Positions 1 to 8,688 of a stretch of 64,000 nt of DNA are shown here, one piece after another (positions within the stretch are counted from its first letter, which is position 1; the number at the start of each line of letters is the position of its first letter). This DNA is from Acetobacterium bakii (lineage in GTDB: Bacteria > Bacillota > Clostridia > Eubacteriales > Eubacteriaceae): contig NZ_LGYO01000008.1 of the NCBI RefSeq assembly GCF_001263355.1, positions 212,987 to 276,986 on the forward strand, written 5' to 3'. Made by a program: the position numbers and the translations under genes. The notes under the pieces were generated by a model. The model had not been told where the DNA came from. It saw only the letters and a program-made list of their open reading frames with translations, and ran no database searches.

Positions 1-680
1 ATGGCGGCATTGGCCAGAGCGTAACCCATTTTTCCGCTGGAACGGTTGGTGATATAACGAACCGGATCGATGGACTCACCGGTTGGGCCGGCGGTTACAA
101 GTATTTTTTTGCCATCAAGATCTTTGGGGTAGGCCAGCTCACGGACAATGTGATCGATAAGCAGGGTTTCTTCGGGTAGCTTTCCGATGCCCATGTCTTT
201 ACAGGCTAAAATACCGGTTGCCGGATCGATAATTTTATACCCGAAGCCCTTGAGCTTCTTGAGATTATCCTGGACAATCGGGTTTTCATACATGGCTGTG
301 TTCATTGCCGGGGCAATGAGTTTCGGGCAGCGACAGGCCATGATGGTGGTGGTAAGCATATCGTCGGCGATGCCGCCGGCAATTTTGCCGATAATGTTTG
401 CCGATGCCGGGGCGACCAAAAAAAGATTGGCTTTTTTGGACAATGCCACATGGGCGACGCTGTAATTGATGTTGCGATCAAAGGTGTCCACAATTGTTTT
501 GTTGCCGGTCAGGGTTTCAAATACCAGGGGAGAAATAAACTCCCGGGCATTTTTTGTCATGATGACGTGAATATCACAACCCAGTTTAGAAAGGCCACTG
601 GCAACATTCGCCATTTTATAGGCGGCAATGCTACCGGTAACACCCAGAACAACGGTTTTATTTTTCAATAGATTTTTCAT
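1..680 (-). CDS. coaBC: Phosphopantothenoylcysteine decarboxylase / phosphopantothenate-cysteine ligase, 5' part
   Basis: Bifunctional coenzyme A enzyme; the gene runs off the left edge, leaving about 226 codons. The N-terminal flavoprotein decarboxylase (CoaC) domain shows [12 protein letters not shown] near residue 11, a [15 protein letters not shown] stretch and [11 protein letters not shown], the family signature around the catalytic Asn/Met. The CoaB ligase domain begins with [20 protein letters not shown] followed by [10 protein letters not shown]. The ATG at 680 is preceded by AAAGGAAC. It is divergent from a pantothenate-type transporter gene, which fits coenzyme A supply. Confidence 0.95.
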   Translation of the reverse strand, partial: MKNLLKNKTVVLGVTGSIAAYKMANVASGLSKLGCDIHVIMTKNAREFISPLVFETLTGNKTIVDTFDRNINYSVAHVALSKKANLFLVAPASANIIGKIAGGIADDMLTTTIMACRCPKLIAPAMNTAMYENPIVQDNLKKLKGFGYKIIDPATGILACKDMGIGKLPEETLLIDHIVRELAYPKDLDGKKILVTAGPTGESIDPVRYITNRSSGKMGYALANAA

Positions 681-780
681 AATAAGTTCCTTTATAAGCA
701 GTATTTTCATTTAAGCCACTGAGGGTCTCCATTATTATACCAAAGGGAACCATTAAGAGTAAAGTAAACATAAGTTTTAC

Positions 781-809
781 TTGAATTTTTATTAAAAAGC
801 AGTTAAAAT
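781..809 (+). promoter_or_regulatory. Sigma-A-type promoter for the ECF S-component gene
   Basis: TTGAAT at 781-786 and TAAAAT at 804-809 are separated by 17 nt and lie about 50 nt upstream of the start codon. Confidence 0.55.
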
Positions 810-858
810 AAAGTTGCATTGTATCCAGCCAGACTGGAACGATAGCAGGAGGAATTAA

Positions 859-1488
859 ATGAAAAACACAAAGACCAGCGATTTGGTCAAAGTCTCTCTT
901 TTTGTAGCTATTATTGTGCTTATGGCGGTAACTCCATTTTTAGGCTACATTCCATTGGGTTTCACCCGGGCTACCATTATTCACATTCCTGTCATTATCG
1001 GCAGTATTCTGCTGGGACCAAAGTATGGGGGGTTTCTTGGCTTTGTTTTTGGGCTGACAAGCCTGCTCAATAATACGTTTAATCCCACGGTCACATCCTT
1101 TGTTTTTACACCCTTTTATTCTCTGGGAACCTATTCCGGAAATTTTTGGAGCTTGGTCATTGTTTTTTTGCCGAGAATTTTAGTGGGAATCGTTCCTTAC
1201 TATATTTATCGGGGCATGAAAAAAGTTAAGGATAATGATGTCCTGGCACTGGGTGTTGCAGGTGTTGGCGGATCCCTCACAAATACTTTATTGGTAATGA
1301 GTTTTATTTATTTGTTTTTTGGTCAAAGCTATGCCCAGGCAAAAAATGTTCCTCTCTCAACGCTTTATGGTGTGATCATCTCGGTTATTGCCGTCAATGG
1401 GATTCCAGAGGCCATTGTTGCCGGGATTCTGACCATTGCTATATGCAAGGTTTTGATAAAATACACAAACGCGTCGACATTGGAATAA
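859..1488 (+). CDS. panT: ECF transporter substrate-binding (S) component, probably for pantothenate
   Basis: This is a 209-residue integral membrane protein with about six hydrophobic segments. The glycine-rich IGSILLGPKYGGFLGFVFGL stretch is typical of ECF S-components, which bind a vitamin and dock on the shared EcfAA'T module (not encoded here). Substrate assignment rests mainly on context: coaBC is divergent and adjacent, as in many Firmicutes where PanT feeds coenzyme A synthesis. The ATG at 859 follows AGGAGG. Another vitamin substrate cannot be excluded from sequence alone. A terminator follows at 1531. Confidence 0.75.
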   Translation: MKNTKTSDLVKVSLFVAIIVLMAVTPFLGYIPLGFTRATIIHIPVIIGSILLGPKYGGFLGFVFGLTSLLNNTFNPTVTSFVFTPFYSLGTYSGNFWSLVIVFLPRILVGIVPYYIYRGMKKVKDNDVLALGVAGVGGSLTNTLLVMSFIYLFFGQSYAQAKNVPLSTLYGVIISVIAVNGIPEAIVAGILTIAICKVLIKYTNASTLE

Positions 1489-1530
1489 GAAAAATAATTA
1501 ATCTTAAAATAAGATCATACTGACGGTGAG

Positions 1531-1567
1531 ACTGTTTCTGAATTTAAATTTGGAAACAGTTTTTTTA
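1531..1567 (+). terminator. Rho-independent terminator after the S-component gene
   Basis: ACTGTTTC and GGAAACAGT form the stem around an AT-rich loop, followed directly by TTTTTT. Confidence 0.85.
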
Positions 1568-1598
1568 TATCAAAATCGCAAACAATGCTTATTTTGCT

Positions 1599-1626
1599 TT
1601 GCATAAAATGAAAAAAAATATATAAT
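1599..1626 (+). promoter_or_regulatory. Candidate promoter for the 5'-nucleotidase gene
   Basis: TTGCAT at 1599-1604, a 16-nt A-rich spacer and a perfect TATAAT at 1621-1626 lie 38 nt upstream of the ATG. Confidence 0.5.
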
Positions 1627-1664
1627 GAAGCCGGAATTGAAATTTAAGGTGAATTGGAGAATAA

Positions 1665-3506
1665 ATGGAAAAGATAAAACAGGTCCTGGTTTGGTTGCTG
1701 ATGATCCTGATGATATTTGGCGTGATGGGATCATCGGTTTTCGGTGCTACCGTAAACGATGACAGCACCATAAATTTGAAAATTATTCACACCAATGATA
1801 CCCATTCACGGTATACTTACAGCGTGAATCAAACCATTGGTTTTGCCAAGCTGAAAACCATCATCAATCGGGAAAATCCCGATCTTACGGTGGATGCCGG
1901 GGACATTTTTCACGGACAGTCTTTTGCTACCATAAAAGAGGGTGGGAGCATTGCCGAGCTGATGGCTGCAGTTGGCTATGATGCCATGGCCCCGGGCAAT
2001 CATGATTTTAATTATGGCAGTTCACGATTGCTGGAACTGGGAACAGCCGCAAAGACAAAGATACTGGGCGCAAATGTTTCCTATACGGATTCAGGAAACC
2101 CGTTTTTCGAAGATCCCTACCTAATAAAAGAAATAAATATTGATGGAAAAATTATTAAAATTGGGGTATTTGGACTGATCAGTCCGGATATTTATTCAGC
2201 CACCGCCCCGGCCAATGTTGCCGGACTGACCTTTGGAAATCGGGAAACTACCGTTGCAACCGCCAAAGAGTTGGTTGCGACCCTTGAAGGACAGGGTTGT
2301 GATGTGATTGTGGCGCTGACTCATATCGGGGATTCAAACGGTGGAGAACTGATGCGCAGTGACGCCATTGCCCAGGCGGTATCGGGGATTGATGTGATTG
2401 TTGACGGACACACCCACGATGTTGAAAACCGGGAAGTCAACGGAGCATTGATTGTTCAGACTGGATGTTATTCCAGTGCCGTGGGCGAAGTCGAGATTAC
2501 CATAAAAGAAAATGATGTTCAGTTTACAGAAGAAACAGCAGTGACCCAGAAAAATGAGCCCGTTGCGATCCAGGCCGTTGAATCGACGTACACTGTGGAA
2601 AGTAAGGTGGCGACTTTGACAAGCGTGGCCCAGGCAACTGATGATCTCATTCCCGCAGATGAAACAGTGGCTAATCTGATTGCGGCACTTGAAGCTGAAG
2701 AGGAGCCCATTAAAGATGAGGTGATTGGAAATACTCCGGTAAAACTCGGAGGCAATACAGGTAATATCTGGGAAGATGTTCGTTTGGGGGAATTGAATCT
2801 GGGACGGGTGCTTACGGACAGTTATCTTTTCACAACCGGAGCGGATATTGCCGTTGAAAATGCCGGGGGAATTCGCGCTGAAATCGCCGCCGGGGATATA
2901 ACCATGGGCCAGGTGATTGATGTCTTACCATTCGGAAATTATCTTGTCACTAAAAAAGTGTCAGGGGCAGATATTCTGAGTATGTTGGAAACCAGCATTG
3001 AAATAGGTGTGAATGATCAAATTGCCAGGGATAAAAATGATAATTCCTGGCCATCCTATAGCGGCAGTTATCTCCAATGGGGTGGCATCAAGGCCCAATA
3101 TGATCTTTCAAAACCAAAAGGAGACCGGGTGTATTCGGCAGAAATTGGCGGCATTGATTTGGATGCCGGTCAGATGTATACCGTGGCCTGCAATAATTAT
3201 CTGGCGACCAGTTCTGATTATCCGGAGTTAAAAGCTGCTGATGAAATGAATGAATATGCAGCCTGCGATGAGGCCTTCACCGGATATTTGCAGGGCACCG
3301 GGAATGAACGATTGCTAAATGCCATTAATAATTCAAATATCACCGAAGCAAGAATGCCTGAACCCGTTCCAAAGCCTCAACCTGTGAAGCCAGAACAAAA
3401 ACAAAGTTCAAATAATCCTAAAACCGGAGTTAGGGAGTCAGGTTTGTTAAAGGTGTTATTGGAAGTGTTATTTTCTGAAAATGCAGTTATCAATTTGAAA
3501 AAATAA
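1665..3506 (+). CDS. Secreted 5'-nucleotidase / UshA-like metallophosphoesterase
   Basis: A 613-residue exported hydrolase of nucleotides or related phosphoesters. A signal peptide occupies residues 1-28. The calcineurin-like metallophosphatase domain shows IIHTNDTHSRY (about 38-48), DAGDIFHGQ, GNHDFNYG, ALTHIG and DGHTHD, which supply the dinuclear metal ligands. The C-terminal 5'-nucleotidase domain follows (about 330-540), including NAGGIRAEIAAGDIT. The tail is Pro/Lys/Gln-rich and carries NPKTGV about 28 residues from the end, then a short charged segment: a sortase-like sorting signal that looks degraded. Its start follows GGTGAATTGGAG. Confidence 0.9.
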   Translation: MEKIKQVLVWLLMILMIFGVMGSSVFGATVNDDSTINLKIIHTNDTHSRYTYSVNQTIGFAKLKTIINRENPDLTVDAGDIFHGQSFATIKEGGSIAELMAAVGYDAMAPGNHDFNYGSSRLLELGTAAKTKILGANVSYTDSGNPFFEDPYLIKEINIDGKIIKIGVFGLISPDIYSATAPANVAGLTFGNRETTVATAKELVATLEGQGCDVIVALTHIGDSNGGELMRSDAIAQAVSGIDVIVDGHTHDVENREVNGALIVQTGCYSSAVGEVEITIKENDVQFTEETAVTQKNEPVAIQAVESTYTVESKVATLTSVAQATDDLIPADETVANLIAALEAEEEPIKDEVIGNTPVKLGGNTGNIWEDVRLGELNLGRVLTDSYLFTTGADIAVENAGGIRAEIAAGDITMGQVIDVLPFGNYLVTKKVSGADILSMLETSIEIGVNDQIARDKNDNSWPSYSGSYLQWGGIKAQYDLSKPKGDRVYSAEIGGIDLDAGQMYTVACNNYLATSSDYPELKAADEMNEYAACDEAFTGYLQGTGNERLLNAINNSNITEARMPEPVPKPQPVKPEQKQSSNNPKTGVRESGLLKVLLEVLFSENAVINLKK

Positions 3507-3560
3507 AGGTAATTGTAAAGCTCACGGCACTTTTGCTTTTACCAATTTGGGGAAATAATT

Positions 3561-3576
3561 AAGGAGGTGCAAAATT
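3561..3576 (+). promoter_or_regulatory. Ribosome binding site that implies an ATT start for tadA
   Basis: AAGGAGGTG at 3561-3569 is a near-perfect anti-SD match. The in-frame ATT at 3574 lies 6 nt after GGAGG, whereas the first in-frame ATG at 3604 is 36 nt away. The GTG inside the SD runs into a stop after four codons. Confidence 0.6.
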
Positions 3577-4032
3577 TTTAAACCGGGAAACTTCCAGAAA
3601 TACATGGACCTGGCCATTGAGATGGCCAGGTTGGGAGCTTTAATGGGCGAGGTTCCCATTGGAGCAGTTTTAGTATGTCAAGGTTTGGTTATTGCAAAGG
3701 CCCATAATCAAAAAGAATGCCTGGGTGACCCCACCGCCCATGCGGAAATGCTGGTTATTCGACAGGGGGCAAAAAAACTGGGGCGATGGCGGTTGGATGA
3801 CTGCGGTCTCTTTGTTACCGCTGAACCTTGTGCTATGTGCATGGGAGCCATTATCCAGGCCAGAATTCCAAAGCTGGTATACGGTGCCACTGAGAAAAAA
3901 TTTGGCGGGGTAGAGTCCACGGCACAATTGGGACAACACCCGATGCTTCCCAAACATATGGAAATATATGCCGGGATTTGTGAAAAGACCTGCGAGGAGC
4001 TTTTGAAAGAATTCTTCCAAAAGAAGCGATAA
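3574..4032 (+). CDS. tadA: tRNA-specific adenosine deaminase (A34 to inosine)
   Basis: Deaminates the wobble adenosine of tRNA-Arg(ACG). The zinc-dependent deaminase signature is complete: HAEM near the middle, with His and catalytic Glu, then PCAMCMGAII with the two zinc-binding cysteines. From the ATT at 3574 the protein is 152 residues and its first ten (FKPGNFQKYMDL after Met) resemble the usual TadA N-terminal helix; from the ATG at 3604 it would be 142 residues and lack an SD. I therefore prefer the ATT start, which is rare. Function is secure, the start less so. Confidence 0.93.
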   Translation: MFKPGNFQKYMDLAIEMARLGALMGEVPIGAVLVCQGLVIAKAHNQKECLGDPTAHAEMLVIRQGAKKLGRWRLDDCGLFVTAEPCAMCMGAIIQARIPKLVYGATEKKFGGVESTAQLGQHPMLPKHMEIYAGICEKTCEELLKEFFQKKR

Positions 4033-4093
4033 AGTTTTTAAAACCCGTCTTGTGTGTTAAACTAGAATCATTAAACATTAGGAGGACGAAAAA

Positions 4094-5230
4094 ATGAATG
4101 AAAAATCAAAAGTATATTTTACTACCCTGAGAACCACCGGGTCCAATAATATTTTGCAAAAGTTGAAAAAGCTCGTATTGGCAGCGGGCTTGGGTGAGAT
4201 TGACTTTGAAAATAAATTTGCCGCTATAAAAATTCATTTAGGTGAGCCGGGAAATCTTGCTTACTTGCGACCCAACTTTTCTAAGGTTATTGTGGATATT
4301 GTCAAAGATCAGGGTGGGAAACCCTTTCTAACGGATTGCAATACCTTGTATGTGGGTCGTCGGAAAGACGCACTTGAACACATGGATGCGGCTTATGAAA
4401 ATGGGTATAATCCTTTTGTCACCGGCTGTCATGTGATCATTGCCGATGGGTTAAAGGGCACCGATGATCTGGAGGTTCCTGTAGAAGGCGGCGAATATAT
4501 CACCGAAGCGAAAATTGGCCGGGCCATTATGGATGCCGATGTTTTAATTTCCATGACCCATTTTAAAGGCCATGAAAATACCGGGTTTGGCGGAACCCTG
4601 AAAAATATTGGCATGGGAGCCGGTTCGCGACGGGGTAAAATGGAAATGCATTCTTCAGGCAAACCTTTTGTGAAAGCGAAAAAATGTCGAAGCTGCAATG
4701 CCTGCGCGAAGATCTGTGCCTTTAATGCCATTTCCTTTAGCCCTGAAGATGGCAAATCGAGCATCAATCACGATATCTGTGTTGGCTGCGGCCGCTGTAT
4801 GGGGATCTGTCCGTTTGATGCGATCTCAGCACCCTTTGACGAAAGCAATGATATTCTCAACAAAAAAATTGCCGAATACACTAAAGCCACCATTAATGGA
4901 CGTCCTCAGTTTCATGTCAGCTTTGTGATTGATGTTTCCCCTAATTGTGACTGCCATGTGGAAAATGATATGCCCATTATCCAGGATGTGGGTATTTTTG
5001 CATCCCTTGATCCGGTAGCCCTGGATATGGCCTGTGCGGATGCCTGCAATAAGGCCCCGATTATTAAGGGTAGTTATCTGGAAAGTCAGATTGAACATCA
5101 ACACGTTCATGACCCGGAAAATAAGGACCGATTTACCATTGCCCACCCGGATACCAACTGGGAAGTATGCATTGACCATGGGGTAAAAATAGGTTTGGGC
5201 AACAAAGACTACGAGATCGTCGAAGTATAA
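4094..5230 (+). CDS. DUF362-domain protein with two [4Fe-4S] clusters
   Basis: 378 residues. The N-terminal half is a DUF362 domain (KIHLGEPGN, MTHFKGHENTGFGGTLKNIG). A bacterial ferredoxin insert at about 197-240 carries CRSCNACAKICAF and CVGCGRCMGICPF, enough cysteines for two [4Fe-4S] clusters. The DUF362 fold resumes after it, with DPVALDMACADAC near the C terminus. This architecture is common in anaerobes; the substrate and redox partner are unknown. AGGAGG lies 8 nt upstream of the ATG. It appears monocistronic. Confidence 0.85.
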   Translation: MNEKSKVYFTTLRTTGSNNILQKLKKLVLAAGLGEIDFENKFAAIKIHLGEPGNLAYLRPNFSKVIVDIVKDQGGKPFLTDCNTLYVGRRKDALEHMDAAYENGYNPFVTGCHVIIADGLKGTDDLEVPVEGGEYITEAKIGRAIMDADVLISMTHFKGHENTGFGGTLKNIGMGAGSRRGKMEMHSSGKPFVKAKKCRSCNACAKICAFNAISFSPEDGKSSINHDICVGCGRCMGICPFDAISAPFDESNDILNKKIAEYTKATINGRPQFHVSFVIDVSPNCDCHVENDMPIIQDVGIFASLDPVALDMACADACNKAPIIKGSYLESQIEHQHVHDPENKDRFTIAHPDTNWEVCIDHGVKIGLGNKDYEIVEV

Positions 5231-5408
5231 ACTATTGTGAACTCGCATAAATTGGCTTGGCAACTTAATTGATTATCATTACCCGGAATAATCTCGGATA
5301 TCCAGCTGAGTAGGTTTCAATCGGTTATCAGAACAAGCGGCCAAACCTTTAAAAAAATATGATAAGAAAAACAGTAACCGATATCATAATTTCTTTCGTG
5401 TTTTCTGA

Positions 5409-5437
5409 TTGACAAAGCCAAAATAAATAGATATAAT
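5409..5437 (+). promoter_or_regulatory. Consensus promoter of the ilvC T-box transcript
   Basis: TTGACA at 5409-5414 and TATAAT at 5432-5437 are both exact consensus hexamers with a 17-nt spacer. Transcription would start about 10 nt before the T-box stem I. Confidence 0.85.
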
Positions 5438-5454
5438 GACAAAAATAATAAAAG

Positions 5455-5746
5455 AACAGCGATGACCAAGAGAAAGATACCAATAACTGAATTTTAGAGA
5501 GTTGGAGAGTGGTGTGATTCCAATAATTCGGTGGTATGTAATACTCGCTTGCGAGCTGCTGACCTGAAAGTTTACAAAGCCAGTAGGGAAAGCCGTATCC
5601 TTTGAGGATTGTCAACGTTAAATGACTATGGTTAGGAGTGCTCTGTGCATTCAGACCAGATAAGGAAATAACCGTGAGGTTTATTTCATATTAGAGTGGT
5701 ACCGTGGATAACTTATCCGCCTCTGTTTTCAGAGGTGGATTTTTTG
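5455..5746 (+). promoter_or_regulatory. T-box riboswitch upstream of ilvC
   Basis: Stem I starts at CAGCGATGACC and pairs with GCTG near 5555. It includes GATACC/GGTAT and an apical GTTGG/CCAAT arm. The T-box sequence AGAGTGGTACCGTGG is at about 5693-5708. The terminator stem CCGCCTCTG/CAGAGGTGG followed by TTTTTT is at 5717-5745; the T-box bulge would pair with uncharged tRNA and favour the antiterminator. By eye the specifier loop may contain CTC (Leu), in the stretch near 5543, but ATA/ATC registers are not excluded. Confidence 0.85.
5717..5745 (+). terminator. T-box regulated terminator
   Basis: A 9-bp stem (CCGCCTCTG with CAGAGGTGG, one G-T pair), TTTT loop and six U residues; mutually exclusive with the antiterminator formed by the adjacent T-box sequence. 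Confidence 0.85.
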
Positions 5747-5843
5747 ACGTTTTAGTAATAACAAAAAGAAACGGCATATAATAATCACTATGAAGTGATT
5801 TTATATAATAAGAAGTTTGAAAACATTTCAAGGAGGAAATTAA

Positions 5844-6839
<996 letters not shown>

Positions 6840-6870
6840 TTCATCGTAGCATAACAACATAGAAACACTA

Positions 6871-6902
6871 AAAAAGGGCAGAAGACCTTCTGCCCTTTTT
6901 TG
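6871..6902 (+). terminator. Terminator after ilvC
   Basis: GGGCAGAAG and CTTCTGCCC form a GC-rich stem with a short loop followed by TTTTTT. Confidence 0.9.
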
Positions 6903-6955
6903 TAAAAAAAATACGAAAATTTGTTATAAATTATAAATAAATAGGAGGAGATGCA

Positions 6956-8485
6956 ATGAGCAGAATTATTAAAATATTTGATACCACCCTTCGGGATGGG
7001 GAACAATCACCGGGCTGCAGTATGAACTTGAAAGAAAAATTAGAGATGGCGAAACAGCTGGAACGTCTTAAAATTGATGTCATCGAAGCGGGATTTGCCA
7101 TTGCATCTCCTGGAGATTTTGAATCTGTTCGTCTGGTTGCCAATGAAATTAAAAATGCCACCGTGGCAAGTTTGGCAAGAAGCACAGAAAAAGATATCAC
7201 CGCTGCCTATGAGGCCTTAAAAGGTGCGGTAAACCCCCGGATTCACTTCTTTTTGGCAACCTCCGATATCCATATGGAGTATAAACTGCGCATGACCCCA
7301 GAGGAAGTTTTGGAAAAAGCGGTAAAAATGGCTCGATTTGCCAGAAATCTTTGCGGTGAAGTCGAATTCTCGGCAGAGGATGCATCGCGGACCCGGCCAG
7401 AATTTCTATATCGGGTTTTGGAAGGTGTGATAAACGAAGGGGTTACCGTGGTTAATGTTCCCGATACCGTGGGATATACAACCCCGGGCGAGCATTTTAA
7501 ATTCATTGAAGCAATCAGACATAATGTGCCAAACATCGATAAAGCGACTATTTCCGTTCATGTTCACGATGATCTCGGATTAGCAGTGGCCAACAGCCTG
7601 GCAGCCATTCAGGCAGGAGCGGGACAGGTTGAGTGTACCGTCAATGGGATCGGGGAACGGGCCGGAAACGCGGCACTGGAAGAAATTGTCATGGCATTAA
7701 AAACCCGTCACGATATCTATCAGGCGGATACCAATATCGATACCACTCAGATCTACCGTTCCAGCCGGTTGTTATCCAAGTTAATTGGCGTTAAGGTACA
7801 ACCTAATAAAGCCATTGTTGGCGAAAATGCGTTTGCCCATGAATCAGGGATTCATCAGCATGGTATGATGGCCAACAAAGAAACCTATGAAATTATGACA
7901 CCGGAATCCATTGGCTTAAAACAAAATAAAATGGTTCTTGGAAAACACTCCGGCAAGCACGCTTTTGTGGACAAGCTTTCATCGCTTGGCTACACATTCA
8001 CTTCCGACGAAGTGGTGGAGCTCTTTAATCAATTTAAAGTGTTGGCAGACAAGAAAAAGGATATTTCGGATAAAGATATTCTGGCCCTGGTGGAACAAAA
8101 ACAATTGGCCATTCCCGCGGTTTATTCCCTGGATCGTTTTATCATCAGCACCGGAAATACCATTTCGACCGCAGCGACCATTCGTTTAAGGAAAAACGGC
8201 GACCTCATCGAAGGGGTATCCCTGGCAGATGGTCCCATCAGTGCCGGATTTAAAGCCATTGGCGTTTTAGTTGACGAGGAGTTAACCTTAATTGACTACG
8301 GTGTTGAAGCCGTAACTGATGGCACCGATGCCCAGGGCGAAGCCCACGTAAAAATTTCCGACGGAACCCACTTTTACCATGGTCGGGGTTTAAGTACCGA
8401 TATCATTGATGCCAGCTTAAAGGCATTTGTGGATGCCGTGAACCAAATGCTTTATATCCAGGAAACACAAAAGGAAAAAGCTTAG
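6956..8485 (+). CDS. leuA: 2-isopropylmalate synthase
   Basis: First committed enzyme of leucine synthesis: condenses acetyl-CoA with 2-ketoisovalerate. 509 residues in family order: HMGL-like TIM barrel with FDTTLRDGEQSPG near residue 8, metal-binding HVHDDLGLAVANSLA at about 200-214, GIGERAGNAALEE, then the linker and C-terminal allosteric domain. In the C-terminal domain GRGLSTDIIDAS resembles the leucine-binding site. AGGAGG lies 5 nt before the ATG. No strong promoter is evident between the ilvC terminator and this gene. Confidence 0.95.
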   Translation: MSRIIKIFDTTLRDGEQSPGCSMNLKEKLEMAKQLERLKIDVIEAGFAIASPGDFESVRLVANEIKNATVASLARSTEKDITAAYEALKGAVNPRIHFFLATSDIHMEYKLRMTPEEVLEKAVKMARFARNLCGEVEFSAEDASRTRPEFLYRVLEGVINEGVTVVNVPDTVGYTTPGEHFKFIEAIRHNVPNIDKATISVHVHDDLGLAVANSLAAIQAGAGQVECTVNGIGERAGNAALEEIVMALKTRHDIYQADTNIDTTQIYRSSRLLSKLIGVKVQPNKAIVGENAFAHESGIHQHGMMANKETYEIMTPESIGLKQNKMVLGKHSGKHAFVDKLSSLGYTFTSDEVVELFNQFKVLADKKKDISDKDILALVEQKQLAIPAVYSLDRFIISTGNTISTAATIRLRKNGDLIEGVSLADGPISAGFKAIGVLVDEELTLIDYGVEAVTDGTDAQGEAHVKISDGTHFYHGRGLSTDIIDASLKAFVDAVNQMLYIQETQKEKA

Positions 8486-8494
8486 AAACTTATA

Positions 8495-8659
8495 GGCAAT
8501 TGCGAAATTGGTAAACATGGAACAATGGTTGCTTTGATGGCAGTTTTCACAAACAATTTTGTAACGTTGAGGCGGACATCTCGAAGAGTGTCCGACGTAA
8601 AGTGGAAAAATTGTTTCGTGTAAGCTGGCAGCGAAGCTCACGGTAGTTTGGCAATTAGC
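8495..8659. repeat. Nested palindromic intergenic repeat, copy 1
   Basis: Outer arms GCAATTGCGAAATTGG (left) and TAGTTTGGCAATTAGC (right) are imperfect inverted repeats. A second, inner palindrome at about 8545-8622 has arms CACAAACAATTTT and AAAATTGTTTCGTG around a smaller GGACA/TGTCC stem. The inner module recurs in opposite orientation at 36,324. It lies inside the leuA-cimA spacer and has no ORF. Confidence 0.7.
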
Positions 8660-8688
8660 TATTAGAAACTTAATATAGGAGGATCGCA

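Noticed and set aside
5349..5615. Open reading frame of 88 codons on the minus strand
   Set aside because: It overlaps the T-box promoter and stem I, has no SD and no recognisable protein features.
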